Program-made: the position numbers and the translations under genes | Shown: positions 31,662 through 39,192 of the stretch, in pieces | Layout: each line of letters opens with the position of its first letter | How positions within the stretch are numbered: the stretch's first letter is position 1 | Notes under the pieces: generated by a model | Seen by the model: the letters and a program-made list of their open reading frames with translations, nothing else | What the model was told of the DNA's origin: nothing | Database searches by the model: none | NCBI RefSeq assembly: GCF_900289145.1 | Contig: NZ_OKQO01000009.1 | Span: 1 to 64,000 of the forward strand | Direction: 5' to 3' | Length of the DNA: 64,000 nucleotides | Source of the DNA: Neobittarella massiliensis (ex Bilen et al. 2018) | Lineage (GTDB): Bacteria; Bacillota; Clostridia; Oscillospirales; Ruminococcaceae

Positions 31662-33089
31662 TCAGATCTGGTCAAAAATGAGCTCGCAGCCCTCGGGCGC
31701 CATCTTAAAAAGATCCTCCGCCCGGTAAGAGGCCAGCACCGTCTCGTGCCGTCCATCAAAAATGACCATCATATCTTTGGCCCCGTCTGTCCACTCGCAA
31801 ATGTGCAAACTGGCCCCGGTCCTCTCAAGTGTTTGAGCTATCTCGTAAAGCCCGTTCCCATGCCCGGCCCCCCGCGTCGTGTTGCCGGGCCGGCCCAGTT
31901 CAAACAGCACCGCCGGCAAAAAGGGTTCGCCGGTGTCGCCGACGGTAATGCTGTAGTCGCCGCCCAGGTATCCCAGTATCAGCGAGATATCTCTCACGGG
32001 CCGGTCTTTAACTGCCCGGCAGGCGTTTCTCATCAAATTTCCGATCAGCGAGAGCAGCGCCCGCTCCGGTATGATGTGCTCCCGTACCAAAACATCTATC
32101 GGTTCGCGCACATTCACCGTCAACATTCCTTTTACGCTGTCCACCAAATCGAAAAAGTGTTCCACTTGAAAGTCGAGCGCCAGCAGCCCCGTGTCGATAG
32201 ACTCTCTGTTTTGCTGCATGTCGTTCTTCCTCGTTTCTTCGCCCTGCTCCTCGGTCAGACGGGCGATCTCCTCGATCCAGGCCCGCCGTTCCTCCGGTGC
32301 TATCGAGCCCAGCTCGATTCCTCTGGCCATCGTCTTGGCCATACCGCGCAGGGCCGGGATCACCGCCGCGTCGCGGTGCATCTTTCGCGCCAGGTCCTCA
32401 CTTTTCCTCTGCGCGTCGCGCAGTTCCTCCCTCACCACCTTCGCCCTGTATTTATCTTTGGTCCAGCTAATGATCGTTGCGATCATCAATATGACCAGCA
32501 GGAAGAACAGAAAATAGTCTTTTGGACTTATCGAGGTCTCCATCCCGGTGCGCAGCGTTCCCAGCGACAGGTACGACAAAACAGCAATCATCGAGGCCAG
32601 CACAGCCACCACATGAAAGTGGTATGAGAGCAGTTCTCTCATGATGCGAAACAGTTTTACGCGCACCGCCAGCCAATATGTAGCAAGCTCGGCCGCCGTC
32701 GATAGGAGCACCACCAGGTCCATTTTCAAGTGGAGTGTCGCACCAATAGCTGCAACGAGCAGCGCACAGATAAATCGAATAGCTACGACTGCCACCACCG
32801 AGACCACTGCGTGCGTATATGGGGCCATCCTAAATAATTTTCTATACCGCGTGGCCGAAAAATAAGCTCCGCCAAGTACGGATAAAAGCACATAGACGAT
32901 GACCGATGGAAGAGAGAAGTGATCTTTCCCATATGCCACCACGATAGCGAGCACAGAAAAAGCACCCATCTCAAAAACGTTTTTAAGTCTGAGCCGCATA
33001 GCACAGCTGTCTTCACAGAGATTGAGAAGTATCCAGTACAGCCCCGCACCAAACGCTATTAAGTCCAAAACATCAGTAAATGCTTTCAC
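31662..33089 (-). CDS. GHKL-type sensor histidine kinase
   Basis: A 475-residue membrane kinase of the AgrC/HPK10-like kind. Six or seven membrane segments fill about residues 5-210 (for example VIVYVLLSVLGGAYFSAT, FLFFLLVILMIATIIS). A coiled coil follows (KYRAKVVREELRDAQRKSEDLARKMHRDAAVIPALRGM), in which the His of KMHRDAA is the likely phosphorylation site. The GHKL ATPase domain spans about 345-460: N-box LIGNLMRNACRAV, then GDTGEPFLPAVLFELG and the G-box GAGHGNGLYEIAQTLERTGASL. The start was put at GTG 33089 (AGAGG eight bases upstream) rather than TTG 33095. It lies downstream of the response regulator and the short peptide ORF and has its own extended -10. The input signal is not shown by the sequence; the peptide is the candidate. 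Confidence 0.88.
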   Translation of the reverse strand: MKAFTDVLDLIAFGAGLYWILLNLCEDSCAMRLRLKNVFEMGAFSVLAIVVAYGKDHFSLPSVIVYVLLSVLGGAYFSATRYRKLFRMAPYTHAVVSVVAVVAIRFICALLVAAIGATLHLKMDLVVLLSTAAELATYWLAVRVKLFRIMRELLSYHFHVVAVLASMIAVLSYLSLGTLRTGMETSISPKDYFLFFLLVILMIATIISWTKDKYRAKVVREELRDAQRKSEDLARKMHRDAAVIPALRGMAKTMARGIELGSIAPEERRAWIEEIARLTEEQGEETRKNDMQQNRESIDTGLLALDFQVEHFFDLVDSVKGMLTVNVREPIDVLVREHIIPERALLSLIGNLMRNACRAVKDRPVRDISLILGYLGGDYSITVGDTGEPFLPAVLFELGRPGNTTRGAGHGNGLYEIAQTLERTGASLHICEWTDGAKDMMVIFDGRHETVLASYRAEDLFKMAPEGCELIFDQI

Positions 33090-33101
33090 AGTCAAATCCT
33101 C

Positions 33102-33126
33102 TTTGTCGATGATTGACTATATTATA
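33102..33126 (-). promoter_or_regulatory. kinase promoter with 0A-like box
   Basis: Minus strand TGTTATAAT (extended -10, TATAAT at 33126-33121) begins just after the peptide terminator. TTTGTCGAT (plus 33102-33110) within the first transcribed bases resembles the Spo0A box core TGTCGAA and could be the site of the Spo0A-C-type regulator. Confidence 0.45.
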
Positions 33127-33127
33127 A

Positions 33128-33160
33128 CATATAAAAGAAAAGGAGGGGTAACCCCTCCCT
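33128..33160 (-). terminator. terminator/attenuator between peptide and kinase
   Basis: Minus strand GGAGGGG-TTA-CCCCTCC followed by TTTTCTTTTAT, 20 bases after the peptide stop. It would let the peptide be made from a short separate RNA. Confidence 0.75.
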
Positions 33161-33178
33161 TACGCTCTAACCGTATGT

Positions 33179-33235
33179 TTAGATGCGGCCAATGATCTCG
33201 CACACCATGTGCATCCATCTCTGCAACCAGCTCAT
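33179..33235 (-). CDS. candidate signalling peptide, 18 residues, one cysteine
   Basis: A short ORF reading MSWLQRWMHMVCEIIGRI then TAA, too short for usual gene finders. GAAGGGGGCG ends seven bases before the ATG, a good ribosome binding site, and a hairpin terminator follows 20 bases after the stop. Drawn as a helix it is amphipathic, with Trp, Leu, Met, Ile and Val on one face and Gln, Arg, His and Glu on the other; a single Cys12 could form a thiolactone or disulfide. It lies between the response regulator (upstream, with its own terminator) and the GHKL kinase (downstream), the position of an inducer peptide. There is no AgrB-like protease here and no leader cleavage motif, so processing is unknown. 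It could also be a modulin-like peptide or chance. Confidence 0.45.
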   Translation of the reverse strand: MSWLQRWMHMVCEIIGRI

Positions 33236-33357
33236 CTCTTCGCCCCCTTCCGGTGATCCTCACTTGTCTTCCTGCAAGTTAAAATTACCTTTGGGGGCCG
33301 CGTAGCCCTCCGCATTGCCGGTGCGCGGTCAGCCGTTTCTCTGCTCAGCAGTGCTCA

Positions 33358-33378
33358 CTGTGTGCAATTTTTACACAG
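33358..33378. promoter_or_regulatory. CTGTGT-N9-ACACAG dyad upstream of the peptide ORF
   Basis: An interrupted palindrome between the response regulator terminator and the peptide ORF, next to a smaller dyad CAGTG-CT-CACTG. It is a possible regulator site; no clear sigma-A boxes were found for the peptide. Confidence 0.35.
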
Positions 33379-33383
33379 CCATT

Positions 33384-33414
33384 AAAAAAAGCCGGCCCTC
33401 AAACGAGGGCCGGC
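33384..33414 (-). terminator. terminator of the response regulator gene
   Basis: Minus strand GCCGGCCCTC-GTTT-GAGGGCCGGC followed by seven T. Confidence 0.92.
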
Positions 33415-33438
33415 TCTCGGCATCTCTCTATCTCAAAC

Positions 33439-34350
33439 TCAAAACAGTCCCAGGTCTCTGCCTAGGCGCTTGGCAAACAAAATAATAAAAGACCGCACCG
33501 GGTTCTCCTCCATGCTCAACAGCTCTACCGAAGCATATTTTTCCAGCGCCTCGGTGTGGTCTTTGGCCCCGCCCAAGGCCTGCTCCAACACTCTCTGCAT
33601 ACCGCCCACAAAGCTGGTGTACACCACCTGTTCCCGCCGCCGCACCTGTGTGATAATATCCGATACGTACCGCTCGGGATTGTGCGCGCAGGCGGGTTCG
33701 TTTTTCATCTTTACCACCAGTGCCGTTATGGTATCCCGCAGTCTATGCGTCCCCACCTTGGTCACCGGGCAGCCGATCTCGATCAGTCTTTCCTCCACCA
33801 CGCCGGCTATCTCTGCCGCTGGGTCCGCCGGCTGCTTTTCCAAGTCGGCGCTGGCCGGCACGGTCTCCTCGGCCACCGGTCCTGCGGTGGCGAGCTCGCG
33901 CTCGCGCCGGTTGCGCCGCTCGCGGTCCTGCAGCTTGTACGGGGCAAACCGCAACAGCTGTACAGCCACCAGCGGCGGGCCATAATCCGCCCTGCTCTTT
34001 TCCAGTACGTAATCGATGCCGATACCCCGCGCGTATTTTACCGCCGCCGAATCGGAACGGTTGTTGGTGGTCACCAAAATAATGGGGCGGTCTGCCGGCG
34101 CCAGATGTTGCAGGTGCTCCAAAATATCCATACCGTCGCCTTCTCTCAGCTCCAGGTCCAGTACCAGCGCGTCAATAAAGGTGTGCGCCCGCAAATAGGT
34201 GATGGCCTCTGTTGCATTGTCCACCACCGCCACGATCTCAAACTGCTTTTGGGCGGCCAGATACCGGCGCAGCTCATCGGCCTCCAGCGCGTTGTCCTCA
34301 ACGATCATCACCCGCAGCACCAGGTTTGTCGGCTTTCTCAATACGGCCAC
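33439..34350 (-). CDS. response regulator with Spo0A-C-like DNA-binding domain
   Basis: A 303-residue two-domain regulator. The receiver (about 13-135) has acidic pair Glu18-Asp19, phosphoacceptor Asp65 (DALVLDLELREGDGMDIL), a Thr switch (IILVTTNN) and Lys (YVLEKS). An Arg/Glu-rich linker (QDRERRNRRERELA) and a disordered stretch follow. The C-terminus (about 190-300) resembles the Spo0A output domain: EERLIEIGCPVTKVGTHRLRDTITALV corresponds to the HEIGVPAHIKGYLYLREAI helix pair, and YVSDIITQVRRREQVVYTSFVGGMQRVLEQAL to the later recognition helices. GTG 34350 was preferred over GTG 34362 because AAAGGTG sits nine bases before it. It is the probable partner of the kinase at 31662-33089. Confidence 0.82.
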   Translation of the reverse strand: MAVLRKPTNLVLRVMIVEDNALEADELRRYLAAQKQFEIVAVVDNATEAITYLRAHTFIDALVLDLELREGDGMDILEHLQHLAPADRPIILVTTNNRSDSAAVKYARGIGIDYVLEKSRADYGPPLVAVQLLRFAPYKLQDRERRNRRERELATAGPVAEETVPASADLEKQPADPAAEIAGVVEERLIEIGCPVTKVGTHRLRDTITALVVKMKNEPACAHNPERYVSDIITQVRRREQVVYTSFVGGMQRVLEQALGGAKDHTEALEKYASVELLSMEENPVRSFIILFAKRLGRDLGLF

Positions 34351-34389
34351 AATAACCCACACCTTTCGTACGCCTGTTATCTGTCATAT

Positions 34390-34418
34390 ATTATAAAATT
34401 TACGCAACTATCTTACAA
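34390..34418 (-). promoter_or_regulatory. sigma-A promoter of the response regulator gene
   Basis: Minus strand TTGTAA (34418-34413), 17-base spacer, TATAAT (34395-34390). Confidence 0.72.
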
Positions 34419-34891
34419 TACTACCGCGCACGATTTGTGGCTTTGTACCCAGGGATCGCCGGTAAACTTGTAAACTATCTCCTCCATATCCCACTTGGTC
34501 ATAAAGTATATCGTCTGATCGCGTTCTATCCCACGCAGCACCCCGGTTGGCCTCCCGCTCCGGCCCGATACTGCCCCACACAGATACCCGTGACCGGTAT
34601 TTGCCCCGTCCCCCAAAAAAGCCTGTTGCCCCGCCGGGCTCCGCCCCCTCCCGCTCTCTTTTGGGGGCTACCCTGCCGGTTCTACCCGCTGGCTGCCCCC
34701 ATTTTCTCCGCCTGTTCATGGCCCCACTTTGACCGATCCCCCATCAAAAAAAGGGCCGCCACTGCAGCAGCGCCCCTTGTCAAAATTCTGATAGCCCCCG
34801 GCAAAAAACACTTGCCGCCGGTGCTCTGGCTGGAAGTCTCCCGCTCTGTGCGCCGCTGGCTGTGTCACCTGCTCCCAGTCACAGCCATTTT
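34419..34891. other. gene-poor stretch with a minus-strand protein remnant
   Basis: On the minus strand about 34545-34413 a coding-like end without start is visible: RDQTIYFMTKWDMEEIVYKF then TGDPWVQSHKSC to a stop at 34413. It overlaps the response regulator promoter region and looks like a gene relic. A T-tract hairpin on the minus strand (34747-34777, GGGGCGCTGCTG ... GGCGGCCC then seven T) may be an orphan terminator. Confidence 0.3.
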
Positions 34892-35139
34892 TCACCGCGC
34901 ACGCATGCACGTCCTCCCGTGCCAGAGGAGACTGTAAAAGGCTCGGTCCACCCGCACCAGTACCCCTGCCAGCGTCTGCCCAGCCGCGTCGCCAAGGTCT
35001 TTTAACTCCTCGGTGCCTGGCTGTTTGCGCGCGGCGTCAAATAGCCCTCAAAACGCGCCCAGCGCGCCCTGAAAGCCGATCCCCGCCGCCCAGCCAAACC
35101 TTGGCCCCAGTGGGCACGAGATCGTGTTGCCACCATGGA
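34892..35139 (-). pseudogene. C-terminal remnant of an unrecognised gene
   Basis: A minus-strand frame reads GGNTISCPLGPRFGWAAGIG, FQGALGAF, stop TGA, then GLFDAARKQPGTEELKDLGD, AAGQTLAGVLVRVDRAFYSLL and ends at the TGA at 34892. It has no start codon with a ribosome binding site and one in-frame stop, so it is a decayed fragment. The family is not recognised. Confidence 0.35.
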
Positions 35140-35189
35140 TGCGCCAAAACAAAAAAGTGTCCGCCCGGTCGGCCGCACACCCATACATA

Positions 35190-36375
35190 ACGCCCGGCAA
35201 ACTGTCACAGGCATCCTATCCTCCCGCCCGACAGGCACCCCGTCACCACAAACTCAGTCACCCGACTGCAAAACAGAACGCTCACGCCGTGCGCCAGCTG
35301 CGTCTGCGTATACAAAAAGGCGGCGCTTTCGCCCTCGAAAACGCCCAGCTCGGTGACCGCCCCCTGCCCGGCCACCGCCTTTTTTGCACACTGCAAACTG
35401 CAAACTGTATACTGTACACCTCATACCGTACACAGTACCAGCCATGCGCAGCACCTTTTCTCTAGCCCTGAGCACCCCTGTATAACGGCTGTCTTTATTA
35501 TATCCCCCCGCCCGACAGGCACCCCGTCACCACAAACTCAGTCACCCGACTGCAAAACAGAACGCTCACGCCGTGCGCCAGCTGCGTCTGCGCATACAAA
35601 AAGGCGGCGCTTTCGCCCTCGAGAACGCCCAGTTCGGTGACCGACCCCTGCCCGGCCACCGCCTTCTTTGCACACCGCACACTGCAAACTGCAAACTGTA
35701 TACTGTACACCTCATACCGCACACAGTACCAGCCATGCGCAGCACCTTTTCTCAGGCTGTGAGCACTTCTATACAACGGCTGTTTTTATCATGTCCTCCC
35801 GCCCGACAAGCACCCCGTCATCACAAACTCAATCACCCGGCTGCAAAGCAGCACGCTCACGCCGTACGCCAGCTGCATCTGTACATACGAAAAGGCGGCG
35901 CTTTCGCCCTCGAGCACGCCCAGACCGGTGACCGCGCCCCCCTGCCCGGCCACCGCCTTCTTTGCACACTGCACACTGCAAACTGTATACTGTACACCTC
36001 ATACTGTACACAGTACCAGCCATGCGCAGCACCTTTTCTCTGGCCGTGAGCACCCCTGTATAACAGTTGTCTTTATCCTATCCCACCGCCCACCGAGCAC
36101 CCCGTCATCACAAACTCAATCACCCGGCTGCAAAGCAGCACGCTCACGCCGTACGCCAGCTGCGTCTGCCATACAAAAAGGCGGTGCTTTCTCCCTCGAG
36201 CACGCCCAGACCGGTGACCGCCCCCCCCCTGCCCGGCCACCGCCTTCTTTGCACACTGCAAACTGTATACTGTACACTTCACACCGCACACAGTACCAGC
36301 CATGCGCAGCACCTTTTCTCTTGCCCTGAGCACCCCTGTATAACGGTTGTCTTTATCATGTCCCCCGCCACGGCC
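35190..36375. repeat. four tandem ~287-bp repeats plus partial ends
   Basis: The unit beginning CCCGCCCGACAGGCACCCCG recurs at about 35223, 35507, 35798 and 36085 (periods 284, 291, 287), with a degenerate fifth start near 36363. Units 1-2 and 3-4 are the closest pairs. Each unit contains the text gccaccgcctt-tttgcacactgcaaactg, tatactgtacacc, cagtaccagccatgcgcagc and ccctgtataac. Each can be read on the minus strand as CAKKAVAGQG ... LGVxEGESAAFxY ... VSVLxCSRV, but the frames break in unit 4 and have no ribosome binding sites, so the units are more likely non-coding or a satellite. Between units there are no unique spacers, so it is not a CRISPR array. Confidence 0.85.
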
Positions 36376-36443
36376 GCGGCGCCCACCGGCACCCCAGCTC
36401 CCATCAGCGCCCGCCCAGATACAGGCGTCGCTATGCCCGTCGA

Positions 36444-37118
36444 CTATTCTCCCAGCAGTTTTTTGGTCCGGTACTTCTTTCCCTTACGGTAGCCCTCCTG
36501 GTATTTCTCCTGGTCGGCGGTGCGAAATTCAGTCCGTTTCCACTTCAGGTGCAGGCTCAAATACGCCTTGTTCACCTCGTCCGAGGGAACCACCATCAGC
36601 TCCCACTTGTTTTCCTGTACCTGGGCGGCCAGCGCCTTGTCGATGCCGTCTAAAAAGCCCAAAACAAAGCTGTCCCGCTCGATCTTGGCCCGCGCCTTCG
36701 AGTAGTGGCCGCTCGCCCGCCGCTCCTTATCCCGCTTGCGCATCTCCCCCAAATACTTGTTTAAGATCTTGAGCACGTCGTTGTACACCGCCGCCGAAAT
36801 CCTGGCGTCTACCCGCTCCCCCAAAAAGGTGATGGCTCTCTTTCCGTCCGATTTTCTGCGGCTCACAAAGCCCTTGGTGCGAAAATTCTCGCTGATGATC
36901 TGGCCCAGCTGCTGGTGATAGTAGCAGATATTGCCCGACCAATAGGCGTATTCCCGCACGATGTCGCCGTCGTCCTCCTCGCCCGGCACCATGTCCAGGT
37001 GGTACTTGGCCATCAGCTCCTGCGCCTTGAGCAGCGCTCTCTCCGCCTCTTCAGGGGAGGGGTTGTTCCCCGCCAAACGCAAGAGCTTTAGCACTCTCTT
37101 TTCAATTTTGCTCTGCAT
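36444..37118 (-). CDS. DUF2786 domain protein
   Basis: A 224-residue cytoplasmic protein. Residues 4-45 match DUF2786 (IEKRVLKLLRLAGNNPSPEEAERALLKAQELMAKYHLDM), a small helical domain often found in phage-related or toxin-associated proteins. The rest (about 60-200) has YYHQQLGQIISENFRTKGF, FLGERVDARISAAVYNDVL and RDSFVLGFLDGIDKALA, which correspond to the DUF7168-like partner domain. A Lys/Arg-rich tail ends the protein. ATG 37118 has GGGGAGGAG ten bases upstream; the frame continues upstream but without homology. A TGG-TATACT extended -10 lies at 37153-37148. Function unknown. Confidence 0.87.
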   Translation of the reverse strand: MQSKIEKRVLKLLRLAGNNPSPEEAERALLKAQELMAKYHLDMVPGEEDDGDIVREYAYWSGNICYYHQQLGQIISENFRTKGFVSRRKSDGKRAITFLGERVDARISAAVYNDVLKILNKYLGEMRKRDKERRASGHYSKARAKIERDSFVLGFLDGIDKALAAQVQENKWELMVVPSDEVNKAYLSLHLKWKRTEFRTADQEKYQEGYRKGKKYRTKKLLGE

Positions 37119-37147
37119 AGTCCGGCTCCTCCCCTCATACCAAAAAC

Positions 37148-37153
37148 AGTATA
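37148..37153 (-). promoter_or_regulatory. extended -10 promoter of the DUF2786 gene
   Basis: Minus strand TGGTATACT, 30 bases upstream of the ATG. Confidence 0.45.
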
Positions 37154-37286
37154 CCACATTCTGTCCCCGCCCCACGCAAAAAAAGGCGGGCTTTCTCCTT
37201 TTTCGCTCCTCCGCCGGTCGGGCGCGGCCCTTTTCACCTGCCCGGCTCAGCTCTTTACCGCCGCGCCCCGCTTTTCCCGCGCAATA

Positions 37287-37315
37287 TTTTGGTCTGCGCC
37301 CAAATATGGTATAAT
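37287..37315 (+). promoter_or_regulatory. promoter of the DUF3592 gene
   Basis: TTTTGG (37287-37292), 17-base spacer, TATAAT (37310-37315) with a TGG extension. Confidence 0.6.
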
Positions 37316-37366
37316 CCAAATAGGTACGCCGCTCACCGTACCCATCTCCCAAAAAGTGGTGGTAAC

Positions 37367-38092
37367 ATGTTCAAAAAAATAAGAATCGGCTTGCCGCTGC
37401 GGGCCATCCTCGCCATCGGCCTGATCCTGCTCTCGGTACTGAGCGGAGTCTTTCTCTTTATCCTGGGGATAAAAGAGACCGTCTCCACCCACCGCCAGGC
37501 GCAAAATTATCAAACTGTCACCGGCTATCTCTACAGCTACATACCGGAAACCGGCAGCGAGCCCCACTCCGCACACCGGCAGCGCAACGCCACCTCCTAT
37601 TATCTGGTCTACCGCTACACGGTAAACGGGCAGGACTACACCGTCGCCACCGACTACAGCACCGGCGCTCTGCCCGAGGTCGGCAGCCAAAAGCAGATCC
37701 GCTACGACCCCAGCGACCCACAAAACGCCCTGATCGTGGGCCCCGATCGCGGTGGCATCCTGCTGTTTGCCGGCGCCATGTTCGCCGGTATCCCGCTTGC
37801 GTTGGCGCTGGCCGTCTTTATCGTCTTAAAGAGCAAAAAAGAAAAGAGCTCCATCGATGTCGTCGGGGCCACCTTTGGCCTGCTCTTTGTCCTGTTCAGT
37901 TACGGGATGATGTACATGGCCAGCGGAACATATACCCCGCTGGGCATCTGGCGTTTTTACACCCGTTCCTTTTCCCCCATGCTGCTCATACTGCCGCTGC
38001 TCACCGCCGCCGGTCTCTTTGTGCTGGTAAAAAGTCTCTTCTTCGCCGCGCCCCGCCGGGGCCGCTCCAAAAAGCGTGCGGCGCGCCGGTAA
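37367..38092 (+). CDS. DUF3592 membrane protein
   Basis: A 241-residue membrane protein. A first helix lies at 13-36 (AILAIGLILLSVLSGVFLFILG), then an extracytosolic domain (about 40-130) of the DUF3592 kind: VTGYLYSYI ... YYLVYRYTVNGQDYTVATDYSTGALPEVGSQKQIRYDPSDPQNALI, an SH3-like beta fold. Three more helices follow (GGILLFAGAMFAGIPLALALAVFIV, FGLLFVLFSYGMMYMA, MLLILPLLTAAGLFVLVKSLFF) and a basic tail RRGRSKKRAARR. The ribosome binding site is weak (GTGGTGG). It has its own promoter and terminator. Function unknown. Confidence 0.82.
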   Translation: MFKKIRIGLPLRAILAIGLILLSVLSGVFLFILGIKETVSTHRQAQNYQTVTGYLYSYIPETGSEPHSAHRQRNATSYYLVYRYTVNGQDYTVATDYSTGALPEVGSQKQIRYDPSDPQNALIVGPDRGGILLFAGAMFAGIPLALALAVFIVLKSKKEKSSIDVVGATFGLLFVLFSYGMMYMASGTYTPLGIWRFYTRSFSPMLLILPLLTAAGLFVLVKSLFFAAPRRGRSKKRAARR

Positions 38093-38130
38093 CGTGGCCG
38101 CTGTTTTGCTCTCATCGGCCGCTCTGCAGC

Positions 38131-38165
38131 AGCGCTTCGCCCCAGGCGGAGCGCTTTCTCTTTAT
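38131..38165 (+). terminator. terminator of the DUF3592 gene
   Basis: AGCGCTTCGCC pairs with GGCGGAGCGCT around CCA, followed by TTCTCTTTAT. Confidence 0.7.
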
Positions 38166-38668
38166 ACCGTGCTCCCACATCAGACCACATCGGCGCACCC
38201 AGCGGCAACGCACCGCCCAACTGCCTTATCCCCCGCCCGGGCGCACTGCCGGCGGCCAAGACCACACAGCGGTCGTTTTAGCCCCGCACAGCCATCCATA
38301 GCCGCCGCGCTCGTCTTTTATCGGCACCGCGGCAGCCACCGACCGCCGACACAGCGCCCGGTCCACGCCGGCGCTCCCCGGCCCCTACGATACCCCTGTC
38401 GCCAGCAAATGCCACGTGCTGCCGCCGAATATCCACCGCCTTACTGCCTACTGTCCCACCTCTCCACTGCTCCACTGCACAGAGCGCCCAGTCGTCACTT
38501 GTTCGCACCGCCAGCCGATGCCGCTCATTTCCCCCACGCCCCGGTTTTTACACGTTTATACACCGTGCATTGCAGAACAAACACTGCAAACTGTATTCCA
38601 CATCCCACATTCCACACTCTATATTCTGTACTCTATCTACTGCATATCACAGACCACACACCGCACAC
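38166..38668. other. 500-base gap, no gene; degenerate CACA-rich repeat text
   Basis: No coding frame with a ribosome binding site was found. The right part (38560-38665: gcaaactgtattcc, ctatattctgtactctatctactg, cagaccacacaccgcac) is compositionally like the dispersed motif in the tandem repeats. Confidence 0.35.
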
Positions 38669-38714
38669 CAAAAGCGGGCCTGTACACCTCCCCATCAGGG
38701 GGTGCAGGCCCGCT
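38669..38714 (-). terminator. terminator of the scpAB-ytfJ operon
   Basis: Minus strand AGCGGGCCTGCACC pairs with GGTGTACAGGCCCGCT and ends in TTTTGG. Confidence 0.8.
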
Positions 38715-38736
38715 CTCACCGTAACTGTATAGCGCC

Positions 38737-39177
38737 TCAGCTCTCCTGCTGGGGCTCCTGCTGAGGCTTGTCCGCTGCCGGTCGTGCCGGCGGCGGTGCC
38801 TTCTTGTCTTTTTTGCCGTCCACCAGGCTGGTCACCTTGTCCACCACATCCGGCACCATGCTCACCAGCCGATCGGCAGTGGTGTCCGACTTTTTGGTGA
38901 ACTCCATCAGCCGCACATCGCCCTTGTTGACCACTAAAAAGCCGATGGGCGAGACCGACAGACCGCCGCCGCTGCCGCCGCCGAACATGTCTTTTTGCAC
39001 CTTGGTGGGCAGGTCGCTGCCGCCCGAGGCAAAGCCGATCGACACCTTCGACACCGGTATGATCACACAGTCCTCCCCCATGCGGATGGGGTCGCCGATG
39101 ACCGTGTTGCCGTCGATCATCTCGCGTATTTTGTTCATGGCCGAATCGATCAGCCCCTGAATGGGATGTTCACTCAT
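38737..39177 (-). CDS. ytfJ: GerW/YtfJ family sporulation protein
   Basis: A 146-residue protein. The YtfJ (GerW) core is complete: MSEHPIQGLIDSAMNKIREMIDGNTVIGDPI, then VIIPVSKVSIGFASGGSD and a Gly-rich loop (MFGGGSGGGLSVSPIGFLVV). In Bacillus the homologue sits in the spore inner membrane and is needed for germination. The C-terminal tail is rich in Lys, Pro and Gln (about 118-146) and probably disordered. ATG 39177 has AAAGGGG nine bases upstream. It is the last gene of the protease-scpA-scpB-DUF2953-ytfJ run, the same order as in many clostridia, and is followed by a terminator. Confidence 0.93.
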   Translation of the reverse strand: MSEHPIQGLIDSAMNKIREMIDGNTVIGDPIRMGEDCVIIPVSKVSIGFASGGSDLPTKVQKDMFGGGSGGGLSVSPIGFLVVNKGDVRLMEFTKKSDTTADRLVSMVPDVVDKVTSLVDGKKDKKAPPPARPAADKPQQEPQQES

Positions 39178-39192
39178 GATTTTTGCCCCTTT

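Noticed and set aside
33235-33340. Other short peptides before the 18-residue ORF (a 27-codon ATG frame and a frame reading TGNAEGYAAPKGNF)
   Set aside because: The first has no ribosome binding site and the second has no start codon; the second is coding-like and could be a relic, but I cannot support it as a gene.
31662-34350. agr-type quorum sensing operon
   Set aside because: No AgrB-like membrane protease, and the response regulator lacks a LytTR domain; the peptide lacks the AgrD leader and charged tail. The arrangement is only analogous.
35190-36375. CRISPR array
   Set aside because: Repeats are about 287 bp, adjoin without unique spacers and vary by indels; no cas genes are near.
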